This document shows, piece after piece, positions 1 through 11,577 of a DNA stretch of 64,000 bases. Position 1 is the first letter of the stretch; each line of letters begins with the position of its first letter. Position numbers and translations under genes: made by a program. The notes beneath the pieces are model-generated. The model ran no database searches. It saw only the letters and a program-made list of their open reading frames with translations, and had not been told where the DNA came from. Source of the stretch: Anastatus disparis (lineage: Eukaryota; Arthropoda; Insecta; Hymenoptera; Eupelmidae); NCBI GenBank assembly GCA_017163975.1, contig JAFFSR010000292.1, positions 1,743,501 to 1,807,500 of the forward strand, read 5' to 3'.

Positions 1-1210
1 TTCTGACAGCAGTTTTCCTAGTCCTCCACTTGATTATTCTCCAGCATCTCCAACAGAATCTAACAATACATTAGTTTCTGGTAAATAAAAATTTTTTTAA
101 ACTCATTATTTTTATTAATATTCTTTAATAAATTTGTTTAATTTGTGTAAGATAAACGTAATATCAAACAAATCTTTTTATAAAAAATATAATTTCAATA
201 AATGATTTTATAACAAAATATCACAAAAACAAAAAACATTTAGTAATTCAAATTTTAAATAATCTATATAAATATTTGTATTAAATAATTTGCTATGACA
301 TATTCTTTTACATTTTTTCTTATAGTATCAGTATTTTAATTTAATAATAATATCTTATAAATATTTACATAATTAAATAATAAAATGAGGTCATCAGTGG
401 CTCACTCGGTAGAGCGATGGATTCGTAACCCAAAGGCTCTTGTTTAAATCCCGCTTTTGGCAGCCGATTGATACAAGCATCACTGTACATTATATGTACT
501 TTGTTCGCAAACATACCGAAAACTTTCGTTGCTAATTAGTATCGTAATGATAGCATAAATACGTCGACTTTAAATAAAATAAAAAAAGAAAATAATTTTA
601 TGTAATATAGTAATATTGTTGCTTCTAACGAAGAGACGTTTCAATTTTTAGGCAAGAATTCGCATGTTGTATTTAAGAAAATTTTTTTTAACGTAACTTT
701 AACGAAACGAGGGTTTTAATGTGTTTGTGAACAAAACCCATGTAACGTACAGAGGTGCTTGTATAAATCGACCGAGTGCGGGATTCAAACTCGAGCCATC
801 AGGTTACGAGTCCATCGCTCTACTAAGTGAGCCACTGAAGGCCTCGTACACTTCATTTTTTCGATAAATATTAGTATATTTAAATTGTCCCATCAAAACT
901 AGCTATCTCAATTCTATTCGAGGAACAATAATAAATTGTAACACTTTTGACCATATTTATACCAATTTTCGTAAAAATTTTTGAAACGTGTTACTTTTTA
1001 TTAGCCAGTTTTTACATGTGCTAGTTTTCGTTATGCAAAATCAAATATAATACTCTTTTTTCAAAGTAACGATATGAAGTCGTTTTAAAATTATGTATAT
1101 TATATTGGCATCAAGAGCAATATACTGATGATATATCATGTGTTTTTACAGATATTCCACAAACTCCTTACTACGGCTCACCAGCATCTCCAGACCCGGT
1201 CGATACGTAG
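1..1210 (+). CDS. 3' end of an unrecognised gene (last two coding exons)
   Basis: The gene enters from the left edge. Position 2 opens a reading frame that runs to a donor-like GTAAAT at 81; the partial codon G at 80 is completed by AT at 1152, directly after a pyrimidine-rich acceptor (TTTTTACAG, ending 1151). The joined frame continues to a TAG stop at 1208-1210. Both exons share a Ser/Pro/Tyr-rich, low-complexity style with the repeated motif SPASP (DYSPASP in the first, YGSPASP in the second), which supports them belonging together. Only about 45 C-terminal residues are visible, with no recognisable domain, so the product is unknown; a disordered tail of a regulatory protein is a guess. 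The 1.07-kb intron carries two SINEs in opposite orientation. A poly(A) signal follows about 180 bases after the stop. Read-through of the first exon would end at the TAA at 86-88, so that alternative cannot be excluded. Confidence 0.55.
390..593 (+). repeat. tRNA-derived SINE, family S1
   Basis: The left part is a tRNA-like head with a Pol III A box (AGTGGCTCACTCGGTAGAGC) and a degraded B box (TTTAAATCCCG). A unique body follows (GTAATGATAGCATAAATAC), then an A/T-rich tail (TTTAAATAAAATAAAAAAAG). The same head, body and tail recur at least eight times in the window, which is the main evidence. This copy lies in the intron of the gene at the left edge. Confidence 0.85.
681..842 (-). repeat. 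tRNA-derived SINE, family S1 (internally deleted)
   Basis: Read on the minus strand, the tRNA head (CAGTGGCTCACTTAGTAGAG) starts near 842 and has a good B box (GAGTTTGAATCCCG). The body is present up to ACATGGGTTTTGTTCAC and is then shortened before the tail. It lies tail-to-tail with the copy at 390-593 in the same intron. Confidence 0.8.
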
Positions 1211-1392
1211 TCTTCAAAAAAATGTTTAAACAATTACAGATATAAATTTATAATAAGGTATTAAGTTAAAAGAAAAAAGTATTTTATTATTTTCACAATT
1301 TTTAAAAGTTTGTAAAATCTCTATTAGTTATTATTATGTTAACAATTAATTAACATTTTATTAATAGTGATACTCAGCAAAGACTATAAATG

Positions 1393-1398
1393 AATAAA
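1393..1398 (+). terminator. Poly(A) signal AATAAA
   Basis: A canonical AATAAA lies about 180 bases after the TAG stop of the left-edge gene and is followed by a T-rich stretch. Distance and orientation suit a 3' UTR end. Such hexamers are common in AT-rich DNA, so this is supportive only. Confidence 0.35.
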
Positions 1399-2285
1399 AG
1401 TTTTATTAGTCTTGTATTTAAAAGAAAATCGTACGTTATTTTCCCAGAAAAACGTGTAATATTTTGTACAAAGAATATCTCACATTTTCATGAAACAAAG
1501 TGCATTCTAGTGTAAGGATAAACTTAGGGTGAAAAAGCGCATGAGAACGTATTTCAACTAAGAGCGCAACTATTTTTTTGTTCGTTGTATTGCAACGCAC
1601 CCTTCCTACTTATACTTTTTATGCACGTTTTTCATTCATTTGGACGCGGGATTTTTCAGTTATGCACCTCCCTTTTATAACATACGCTAAGGCTTTTCTT
1701 TTATTAGCTTTAGATCATATAAAATTCTGTTTTACTTTTCATAGAGTTTTTTTTTTATTAAAAAAACGATTTTCAATACTTAAATAGAACTCTGATTTTT
1801 TTTCAACTCTTATATGTAACAAATTTAGTGGGGTTCTAGCGTGAGTACTACCAATGAAAATAAATTTAAGTTTTTTTTAGATTATTGTTATGGAGTGAAT
1901 AATAAGCTTAATAAATCACATAATGAACATAAATAAGGTAAAATGTTTTGAATTTTAAAATGATTATTTTTAGATAAAAATTACAGTTTTAACGTTCGGT
2001 AAAAAAAAGTTGGTCGACGTTAAACATATTAAAGAATCTGAATCTTTTCAAATTTCACATTTTACTGAGGATCTACACAAAAGGAAGTCCTTTTCCTTTT
2101 TTGAAGTAACCCTACAACTTCAAATAAAATTAGAATTTTAACTGTAGATTCATGGAAAGACGAACGTCATGTGCATAATGATTATCACAAGGAGACTAAT
2201 CAATACTAGAATTTTGTTTCTTAGAATTTCAAATAAAAATTTGTTTTTTTTTAAATAAAAATTTACTCTTTTTGTTTTTTAAATT

Positions 2286-2360
<75 letters not shown>

Positions 2361-2545
2361 TTACTGTATGATGGTATTCTTTCATTTAGTTTTTGTCAAT
2401 AAACTTTTTAGTTTTGTATGAAAAGTTTTCATAAAATTTTTTTCTATTAGTAAACCTTTATGAAATCTATTATTTGAAATATTTAAAAAATTTCATAAAT
2501 GCTTTATTACAGGAAATATGAAAATCATACTATAATGTAACAGAA
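1399..2545. other. AT-rich intergenic DNA with an (AT)n microsatellite
   Basis: No gene, RNA or element is recognised. Short open frames here (for example 1578-1787) have T-rich, low-information translations. The only structured feature is an uninterrupted (AT)n run of about 66 bases at 2292-2357. Confidence 0.7.
2292..2357. repeat. (AT)n microsatellite
   Basis: About 33 uninterrupted AT dinucleotides. The run is self-complementary, prone to length variation and cruciform extrusion, and its exact length may be an assembly compromise. Confidence 0.95.
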
Positions 2546-2750
2546 GTCGTTAGTGGCTCATTCGGTAAAGTGATGGATTCGTAATCTCGAGGTCCTGAGT
2601 TCGAATCCCGGTCTCGGCCGATTCATGCAATCACCAATGTACGTTACATGTGCTTTGTTCAGAAATACACTGATGATTTTCGTCGTTAATTAGCATCGTA
2701 ATGATAACTTAAATACAACTACTTTAAAATAATAAAATAAAACAACAAGC
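2546..2750 (+). repeat. tRNA-derived SINE, family S1 (best-preserved copy)
   Basis: The A box region is intact (TTAGTGGCTCATTCGGTAAAG) apart from point changes, and the B box is near-perfect (GAGTTCGAATCCC). The anticodon-loop region reads TTCGTAA, compatible with an ancestral tRNA-Thr(CGU) head. The body contains GTACGTTACATGTGCTTTG and ends in TTTAAAATAATAAAATAAAA. It lies immediately 5' of a BTB gene fragment on the opposite strand. Confidence 0.9.
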
Positions 2751-2764
2751 TAATCAGAAGTATT

Positions 2765-2842
2765 TTTAGTATTTATGTTTATTTCAATATTCTTTTTGCA
2801 TTTTTAAGATCGAGTACGTTATATTTATCTGCTGCAATTTTG
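2765..2842 (-). pseudogene. Decayed BTB-domain fragment
   Basis: On the minus strand about 75 bases align base-by-base with the end of the BTB domain in the loci at 49.3-50.3 kb and 57.5-58.1 kb. The fragment reads IAADKYNVLDLK, the motif present in the intact paralog at 57501-58124, followed by a degraded AKRI. Nothing else of the gene remains: SINE sequence lies on one side and an isolated SINE 3' tail (2853-2893) on the other. It is a relic, not a gene. Confidence 0.8.
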
Positions 2843-2852
2843 GCACAAATGA

Positions 2853-2893
2853 AGCGACGTTAAATGAAATAAACAAAGAAAAAAAATAATGTA
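2853..2893 (+). repeat. Isolated 3' tail of SINE family S1
   Basis: AGCGACGTTAAATGAAATAA matches the end of the S1 body and tail (AGCGACGTTAAATAAAATAA elsewhere), but no head or body precedes it. The BTB relic lies directly upstream. Confidence 0.6.
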
Positions 2894-4308
2894 ACTACAT
2901 AATGTAATATGCACATTAAATAAACGATTTTACCACATAAATAAGCAGGAATGAAGTTCATAAAATTTTAATCTAATCACATTTGAATTAAATAAGAGAA
3001 AAAATGAAATATTATTACATGAAATTCTGTACACGGATTACAAAGTCTTGTTTTCATATAAAAATGAATCGAATGAAATTAAATTTTAAAATTAAAGTGT
3101 GATTTAACCAAGAAAATTTACCATATTTAAAATTTTTATTTTTGGTCGATACGCGATTACTACAGTTAAAAATCCACAAAACCCATAGCTTTTTTTTTGG
3201 TTATAAGAATTTTTCACTATTCTCAAATACAATTAAATCTTACGTGTTTTGATGTAAAAATAATTTATATAGTAAAACAAAGATATTTAAGCCTTTTTTG
3301 TAATGTATATAATTAAGTTTGTAAATTTTTTTAAAATCTAAAATTAAACTTATTAATTTTAAGGTATACCTCGTACGTTTGGTGTTGTGTCTAGTCAGTT
3401 ACATCAAGAGACCCCATTCATTTTTTTTAATTTTTAGATTTCCGTTAAAAAACGATTTATTTTAACTTATAGTTATTTAGTAAACTATATTTAGAAAAAA
3501 ATTAAGTAAAATGATGCGTGTAAAGGTTTATAAAGTTATTTGAAAAGCTTTTTACTCAACTTTAATCAATTTTTTTTTTAATTTAATTGATAATAGATAT
3601 TTGATATCTCAAAATCACTATGTACTTTTTTATCCAACGAATATTTTGCTACAATTTAAGCAAAAACTCTGCAATTTTTAATATCATATGGAATATTTAA
3701 AGTTTTAATGGTTAATCATTTCATAACATTTGATGAATTCTGATGAAAATAGTATAAATTTTAATTCATTTAAATTTCATAAGAAAATGTATTTTTAAAT
3801 GTTTACGTAAATGAGTGAAGAAAAATTTTTTGGTCAAAAAGATAAATCAATTTTAAATATAACACGTGTTTGATTGCGGCTTAAAATAGCTAACATTTAA
3901 AAATTATATATTTCTTAAAACCGATGCCTGTAGGAGGTTTTTTAAAAATTTAATTAAAAAATAACATTTGGCTAATACAGAAATACCAGTACAATTAATA
4001 AATAAATTTAATTCTATACGCTATGAAATATTGTTTCATTTTTAAGAAAAAAATACCAATATTTTCCCGGAAATTACTCAAACTTCATCTTTTTACTAAA
4101 CCAGTGCTTCAAACATCCGCAATAAATTCGAAATAATGAAAGTAAATTCATCAGAAGTAAATTTTATTGCCGCGGTACCCTCATAATTTCCATTCGTCAC
4201 CGCCCTCATTGTAGTTTTTTTTTTAACTTTTCTATAGGTCAATCCTACATTGAATAGATAGACGCAGGAAAAAAAATTCCCATAACATTTTCCTGCCCAT
4301 ATATATCA
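2894..4308. other. AT-rich DNA, nothing recognised
   Basis: No coding-like frame, tRNA, inverted repeat or known element was recognised. The sequence is strongly AT-rich with many A and T runs. Confidence 0.65.
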
Positions 4309-5250
4309 TTGAAGATTTTAATTCGTTTTCTCGCTACGAAGTACAACCCGCAGTGTTTGAAAAAATGCCCGCGTTTACGATTTGAAAACGAAGCGTTAAA
4401 AATATATATGTTTCAATATATAACCAAAGTATATAGATCGAAGAGTAAAAGCTTTTACGCGCTCTTCTCTTTTCTTCATCTTCATTGGTTTCCTTGTTTG
4501 TCTTCTCTTTCACGTATGGTTAATATGATTTCTCGGAAAAATCTTTTCCTTCTTTCTTTGATACATCGTCTATTCATTTTTTTCTCTTTCTTTCTTTTTT
4601 TATGTGTATACGTGAGCTTTGAAAGATTTCTTTGTCCGCGTCTAACTTCGTCTTCGTAAAAAGCAGGTCCCTAATCTTTACCTCTCCTTTACTTCTCTTT
4701 CAGTCCACTAACTCTCTTCAACCGATTTTTACTTCTTTTTTTTCTCTCTTCCCTCCCCTACTATTTTCCGTTGCGTGTATAGCATTATAGCCGTGTCGTT
4801 AAAAAAAAACTTCGCGTCGTTTTTCCTTTGGCGGGAAAAGATTGTACGCGCACGTGTGTATAAATAATATAAAACTAAGCATTGGAATGTAGTTTTTCCA
4901 TCTCCGTTGGGAACTTGCATATTCTTTTTTTTCTTCTTTGCCATAGGTCCACCGAGATAAAAAGAGATGGATAAATTTTTTTTTACCTGCACCTGCAAAG
5001 TAGACCATTGGCCTCACCTGATTTTAATGCTCTTTATATAGATGAAGAACCGAAGAAGACATGACCTTTTTTTTCTTCTTTTGAATTTAAGGGTCAATTT
5101 TAAATATTTTTCAAGATCCTTCTCTTCGGTTCTTCAATACTTCACGCCTTATCTTCGCTTAGGATTTTACTTTTCTTTATTTCACTTCTTTATATATTGT
5201 TTCTCTTTTTTTTTTGATATTCAAAAAGGGACCTACCTTAAGTAAATTTA
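4309..5250. other. Pyrimidine-rich, less AT-rich island
   Basis: The plus strand is strikingly C/T-rich (long TTCTTCTTCTCTTT-type runs) with scattered CpG-containing words (CGCTCTTC, GTGTCGTT, CGCGCACG), unlike the flanks. Several frames of 60-120 codons cross it on both strands, but they translate into Phe/Leu/Ser- or Lys/Arg-rich strings, as any polypyrimidine tract would, so I do not call genes. A regulatory region, UTR or intronic tract of an unseen gene would fit. Confidence 0.5.
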
Positions 5251-5476
5251 TATAGGCGGTATTGTGATATTTTTTATTCATATCTTTACTTGCGTGCTCT
5301 TTAAATTAGTTTTGGTCTTGAAGTTCATATGTGATTTATAAATCCGTTTGTTAAGAACATGAAGTAATGTGTGGCGTAATTCTAAGTCAATATTATTCTT
5401 GGCACATGCTTTTATAGTAGGAAAACTAAAAAAACTAAAATATTAATTTTGGAGGTTACTCAATTCATAATTTACT

Positions 5477-5572
5477 TCATTTTATTTTTTTTAACGTCGT
5501 ATTTATGCTATCATTACAATGCTAATTGGCGACGAAGGTCTTTAGTGTGTTTGTTAAAAAAGCACATTCTGA
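5477..5572 (-). repeat. SINE family S1, 3' part only
   Basis: On the minus strand it shows the end of the S1 body (CGTCGCCAATTAGCATTGTA) and the AT-rich tail. The tRNA head and first half are absent, consistent with a 5'-truncated insertion. Confidence 0.7.
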
Positions 5573-5920
5573 TGTAAATGGTCTAAATTATTTAAAAAAG
5601 ATTCTATCTGTTGAAAATCACATTAAAATGTAACAAATAAGCATTTTTATAAATTATTTTATTTAAAAAAATTTTTTAATGATTTTTTTCACAAATGGGT
5701 ATTTAATTTTTTATTAATTTTTTAAAATTAAATAATGACAAAAATATTATACACGATATAAAGACAGAAGTAAATTCATTTGTATAATGATCTAAATTAT
5801 TTAATCAATCTCTGAACTTATTGATAAAATTATATCTTTTATGTAACGATTGTTATTACGTTCAAAAATAAAACACAATGTTGATTGTTTAATTTTTCAT
5901 GAAATATTTTCTTTAAAATT

Positions 5921-6564
5921 GAGGTAGTATGGTTTATGCACATAAGAATTGTACACATTAACATTATGCACAGAAAAATAAAAACAAAATTTGATACACA
6001 GTACATATTTAATTATGCACAAGATTTTTAAAAAAATCTATTATTTAAAATATATATTTTTTGTACATAATTTTTTGTGCACATCATTTACGGTGCATAA
6101 CGTTAATGTGTACAATTGTATAGCTTGAAAACCTCACATAAATTTTAGGTGCACAAAAAATCATGTGCAAAAAATATATATTTTAAATAATAAATTTTTT
6201 TAAAATCTTGTGCATAATTAAATATGTACTGTGTATCAAATTTTATTTTTATTTTTTTGTGCATAATGTTAATGTGTACAATTCTTATGTGCATAAACCA
6301 TACTACCTCTTTTTTGTACATAATTTTTTGTGCACATCATTTACGGTGCATAACGTTAATGTGTAGAATTGTAGAGCTTGAAAAAACCTTACATAAATTC
6401 TAGGTGCACAAAAAATCATGTGCAAAAAATATATATTTTAAATAATAAATTTTTTTTTAATCTTGTGCATAATTAAATATGTACTGTGTATGAAATTTTA
6501 TTTTTATTTTTTTGTGCATAATGTTAATGTGTACAATTCTTATGTGCATAAACCATACTACCTC
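5921..6564. mobile_element. Foldback MITE with 8-bp target-site duplication, hAT-like
   Basis: The ends are GAGGTAGTATGGTTTATGCA and its reverse complement. The element is bounded by TTAAAATT at 5913-5920 and again at 6565-6572, a perfect 8-bp direct repeat, the size made by hAT-type insertions. Positions 5921-6308 form a nearly complete palindrome. The centre and right arm are then repeated in tandem at 6309-6564, ending at the same terminal sequence. There is no coding capacity. The superfamily call rests only on the duplication length; the termini are not a hAT signature I recognise. Confidence 0.8.
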
Positions 6565-9500
6565 TTAAAATTTAATAATGTAATTTTTATCTAACCAATT
6601 TCCAATGACTTCAAATAATAATCTTCCAATGAGGACTTCAACGTTTTTATTAAAAAAATAATTTAATAAAAAATAGAAATTAATTCAGATTCTAAATAAA
6701 AATTCTTTACATAATCTCTTTTCAATTTAAAATAAATAATTTTTTTTTCGATACAATTTTTCAAAATATGACAAAGACTATTGTACGTTTTTAGTTCTCC
6801 AACTTCAACAGGTATTTATAAAAAAATCTCTCGTACGTTACGTGTACAAAAGAACATTTTTCCCGCCGAAAAACTTACCCAAACCCAACAAAGTGTATAA
6901 AAAAAGTTTTTGAAAAAAAAAACTGGATGCATCGTAACACAATGAAAAGAAGGTTTATCCTTCTCTTGCGTGAGTATCTGGTATCTAACAACAAGGCATT
7001 TAAATCACATTGTATATGAATCATATACGTATACATGTAAGCTTGGTAAACTTGGTATGGGTCACCCGTGGAGAATACGAAGACGAAGAGCGTATAAAGA
7101 ATTCCCTTATTCACTTCCCTCTCCTTAATTTTTTTTTCTTCAATCTTCAAATAGAAGAAAAGTCTCACAATACATTCTCTTTTTTCTTCTTCTCCTTAAG
7201 AAAAACTTTGCTACGACGTAGTTTTTATTCTCCTTTTATTTTCTTACTTCCCCTCGTATATAACTTCTTTGACCAGGCTCTTTGTTGTGTCTTCTTTTTT
7301 TATCGCTTATATCTTTTTAGCTCGTTATCTAAGGTATAGCTAAGTCTATCTTAAAACGAGACGTATAATATCTATGTAGAAGTAGTAAAGTTAAAGTCTG
7401 ACGTGTCGACCTTTTCGAAGATTTTTAAAATCTTCAATTATCCCTTTTACTGAATATTCTTATGTAGAAAATTTCACTTCTAGTCTTAACTGATACTCTA
7501 TACTCGTAGGAAAACTAAAGCGTTAAATTTTTCCATCTCTTCTTTCGTTTTCTTTTAAATTCTCGAGGGGTGAAGTAAAAATATGGTTTCAAATAGACAT
7601 TGTTGTTTTGTTTTGACGAGAAGGCCAGTTTTTGCTGGTTTGCTAATTTGACTGGTGATTTAGATAGATAATCTTTTAAATGGTTCGAGAAGAAAAATAC
7701 CTGCTATAATAATACCCGACTAATAATGCTTTCAAAGCGAAAATTCAATTTGTATAGAAACTTGTAAGAGGAGGTTTGTTTGCGAAAGGAAATTGCATAC
7801 ATCGTACATAAATAATGAACAAGCTGTACTTACTTTTGATGAAAACGAATTTGATGACAGTGCATAAATTTTATAGTCAAAGGTTTTCTTCAAAAACATA
7901 AATATTTCAAAATTCTTTTAAACAGTTACATTTAGTTGGTTTTATTTATACATTTAATTCTAATAAAAGAAAATACCTTTTTTAAGTATTTAAATGAAAA
8001 CTGAAAAAGTAAGCTATTTAAATAGATTCATAAGATAGTTTACAACGAAGTACGTGATTGAAGTACACGAGTATATGTAGATTTTACATACTAGTTATAA
8101 TTAGGTTACAAAGAAGTATAAATTTAAATAAATTTAAATAACATAATGAGATTTATACCTGTATACGTTTTCTTACGTAAGCTTGAATTTATTACTTGCA
8201 ACTGATTCCTATGTTAAATTAAATTACATAACGAATCAACAGTAAAATAAAAATTAATAAAATTAATTTTTATCATATAATGTTTAACAATAAATATGTA
8301 TATTGCATACATATATTTGGATTTCATAAATAATTTTGTTGATTTAATTTTCCACAAAATTTCTTTACTTTAATCATTTATTTTATGGATTAAACTTTAT
8401 TTCTGCTGAATAATATTATTTTTTGTCGTCGACAAATTTCACGCTTTGATGCACAATAAACATAACGAAAAAATAATAAATTCTCTATTCAAACTTTACA
8501 TGAATGCTAAATCGTGTGACATTGAATTTCTTGAAAAATCATCATTCTCGTGTGAATTTAAGCAGTAACAATATTAAATCATTGAAAAAGATTGACAGGA
8601 CCGAGCTGCAGGTCTAGCAAAATAAATAAATTCAGTCGACAATAGAATGCGGGTGTCTAACTGAAATGAAAACTTCAAATAGCAACGATGACGTGACATG
8701 TTATACAGGCTTTAGGGAGGGTAAAACTTGAAAATCTTCACTTTCCGCCCCCGTCACGTTAAAGTGGAATGTGGGTTCGTTAATGGTATATACAGACCCT
8801 TGCTGAGGTTTTGATGGATTTTTGAAGAGGCACGCATGAGAATATTTTTTCTTTCTCTAAGGGGGATACGTGTTTCTAAACAAACTTCACACATCCGATG
8901 CGGTCAAAACTAGAAAATAAGAGGGGGAGAAGTGAAAATGTACGTTACGAAGTGAGATTCTCCAGAGAGATTACGTGGGAGGTACCGTAAATTATACTTT
9001 TTTATGTAAAGGTTTTTTTCAGATTTTCTTAAAGGATGTTGTAGTATTAATTAAAAAGTTAAAACTTGTTTTAGCGCGGGAAAATTGTTTTACTTCATAG
9101 TATTCTTCAGGAAAAATGTTCCGTATTTTATCTTTTTCTGTTAAAAAAAATTCTTGTTTTAAATTTTTAAAAAGTTTCAATAAATTAATATTAATTATAA
9201 ATTTTTAATTTGAGTATATATAAAATAAAAAATAAATTTATGGGGATAAAAAAATTAGCGTGCGTGCTATTTCTTTTGTCTTTTTCTAAAAAAATTTTAA
9301 ATATATGAGATGTTTTGATTTTAATAATATGAAAGTAGAATTATTTTATTTAAATTCTTAAATATTTTAAAATAAAGTTTAGATAAAATGCAAATGTTCA
9401 GATTGATTATTACGCATTATTTTAATTATTATACTAATAATAAAGAATATTCACTTATTCATAGTTATCTACGAAAACTTATTTTGACCGTTGAAGAAAT

Positions 9501-10256
9501 ACTTCAAATTTTTGTTTGTTTGAAATCTAAGCGCATTCTCTTGTATGAGCAGTTAGTGTAGATAGCGATAAAATTTTGTCTTTCTATTTTCAAGGTTTTT
9601 ACTTAGATAGTCAGTTCTAATTCATTTTGATAATGAGCAGGAAATGGTAGTCAAAAAAACGGTTTTATTGTTTTAAAATTTCTAAGTTTTAAAAATTTAA
9701 ATGTTTTTCAGTTTTGTAAAAGTTTTTTTATTTTTAAAACTATATATGATTCATTATTTATTGGATACAACTTTAAGACATAATATTCCTAATATTCTTT
9801 TGATCAATAAGCATTTGAAATTTTTAATTTAATCAAATTAATAACTATTTCCTTAAAAAATATAAATTTCAAAAAATTCTTTTACTTAGATCAACAAACT
9901 ACAATCAATTTATTCATCAAATTTCAAAATAACATAAATAATAATGTAGTAGGATTTAAGCTGTTTTATCTATATATTATTATTTATGATCTATTAAAAA
10001 TTTGTTAAAATAAGACTTTCTCTTTTTATCTCACATATTGAGAGTATGTATACACTCATACATACACAATTGATTTATGTATATGAATGTGACTTACTTG
10101 GTAGTCATTAGGGAAGCTTGAAGTATATATAAATATGACTTTGTCACAAAAGAGCTTTTTAAATGTTAAAATATAAAATATATATATATATAATAGTATC
10201 AAATAGCTGATTCGGTTAATTTTTGACAGTCATTCATTTTAAGAGTATTTTTTTTT
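6565..10256. other. Gene-free DNA with a pyrimidine-rich tract and one less AT-rich patch
   Basis: No gene was recognised. Positions 7090-7330 are C/T-rich like the 4.3-5.2 kb island; frames of about 100 codons on both strands there look like composition artefacts. A patch at roughly 8600-8960 has higher GC and complex sequence (GACAGGACCGAGCTGCAGG, CTTTCCGCCCCCGTCACG) without an open frame. It is a candidate conserved non-coding element, which only a cross-species alignment could show. Confidence 0.5.
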
Positions 10257-10448
10257 TCATTTTTTTTAACGTCGCTGTATTTATGCTGTTATTACGATGC
10301 TAATTAGCGACGGATTTTTCTCAATGTGTTGGTGAACAAAACACATGTAACATACAGTTGTGCTTGTATCAATCGGCTAAGAGCGGAATTCGAACGCTGA
10401 ACTTCGAGATTACGAATCTATGGCTCTACCGACTGAGCCATTGATAAC
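10257..10448 (-). repeat. tRNA-derived SINE, family S1
   Basis: A full-length copy on the minus strand: A box TGGCTCAGTCGGTAGAGC, anticodon loop region TTCGTAA, B box region GCGTTCGAATTCCG, body with CGTCGCTAATTAGCATCGTA, and tail TTAAAAAAAATG. Confidence 0.88.
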
Positions 10449-10564
10449 ATCCTCTAAAGTATTTAACTATATTTACAGTAAAATTATGTTTATAATAATT
10501 TAATTAAATATAAAGTAAAAATGATTTAAAAAAATTTTTCTTTCAAATACTTTTGTGAATAAGT

Positions 10565-10790
10565 GTTGTATCATCAAAGATATCTATTGATATGGTAGCG
10601 AAAAAATATTGAGAAAAATGCGATTAATCGTTTACAAAATTCAACTATACCACTTACACTTACATTCGTGTGACTTTTATAAAAAGAAATTTTAAGATGT
10701 TTTTATTTCATATAAATTTCCTGTGTTATTGCTTACTATATAGTAGTTCACAGACTAAATTCTTACAGCAAATACTATATAACTATATTG
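10565..10790 (-). pseudogene. Decayed 5' flank and start of a MATH-BTB gene
   Basis: On the minus strand this aligns with the upstream region and first codons of the MATH-BTB locus at 49258-50309. Shared landmarks include CCATATCAATAGATATCTTT (compare CGATGTCAAAAATATTC), the stretch around TACCACTTACACTTACATTC, and GCTTACTATATAGTAG. The ATG is ATA here, so the copy lacks a start, and the coding region is lost after a few codons. The 5' side on the minus strand meets an S1 SINE tail at 10796. Confidence 0.65.
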
Positions 10791-10795
10791 AAATT

Positions 10796-10869
10796 ACCAA
10801 CGACATACGTCACTAATTAGTATTGAAATGATAGCATAAGTATAGGAATTTTTAATAAAATAAAAAAAG
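10796..10869 (+). repeat. SINE family S1, 3' part only
   Basis: ACGTCACTAATTAGTATTGA, then ATGATAGCATAAGTATAGG and AATAAAATAAAAAAAGG, match the end of the S1 body and tail. The head is absent. It abuts the BTB 5' relic. Confidence 0.7.
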
Positions 10870-11510
10870 GAATTGTTAATCAGGAAATTTTGATTACTGC
10901 AAATAGATAAATTAAAAATTTTAAACTAAAATTGAAAAGAAAAACCGTTAAAATAAATTGAATTAGTATGCAGCACACTACAGCTATTGTTCTCTACAGC
11001 TGTCGTTCCCTGTTGCTACTACCATCAAATTTTCTAAATTTGATAAAATTAAAAAAATTGCAATTATGAGCGACTTTTACCATATAACAGTCTGTAAACG
11101 TTTTTTCACACCTTTAACCTGTAAACCAAGGTAGCTTTCGTCCTAACGTTTTTTCAAACTGTTAAAATGCTGCAAAAACTTGAAAAAAATTCTGAAGATA
11201 GTTTAAACTTTCAATTTAAAGTTTCAATAATAAAATTATAAATAATTTAATTCTTTACTAACAAAAGCAAGACAATTAAGGGCAAAAACATTCATTCATT
11301 AAAAAAATTCAGGACGAAAACAACCCTGGTTCACAGAGGGTTAAAAATAAACAGATTTACAATTTAATTTTGCAAAAAAATTGATTGGAAAAAATTGATC
11401 GACTTTGAATGAAGTGATGTAGACAAATATTTGGCATGGTAAAAATAAAAATAAACAAATTTTTGTGAATTGCTGCGAAGCTACTGAAATTGAATAGAAG
11501 TTTATGAAAA

Positions 11511-11577
11511 AGTGACTCTACCAGGGTCAAACTCACGTCAAAGAGTTAACGAGCCCCGCCAACTGAGCTATTGAATT
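11511..11577 (-). repeat. tRNA-like head, different from S1
   Basis: The minus strand reads ATAGCTCAGTTGGCGGGGC (A box) and, at suitable spacing, GAGTTTGACCCTGG (degraded B box). The anticodon stem is weak and position 33 does not appear to be T, so I do not call a functional tRNA. It is either a tRNA pseudogene or the head of another SINE whose body would lie at lower coordinates. Confidence 0.55.

Noticed and set aside
390..460. Functional tRNA gene
   Set aside because: The A and B boxes are tRNA-like, but the copy is followed by the same body and tail as the other S1 repeats, and the acceptor stem does not close.
4309..5245. Several 67-116 codon frames on both strands
   Set aside because: All lie in a pyrimidine-rich block and give Phe/Leu/Ser or Lys/Arg strings; no splice pattern or domain.
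11511..11577. Functional tRNA gene on the minus strand
   Set aside because: The anticodon arm is weak, position 33 is not T, and the B box is degraded.
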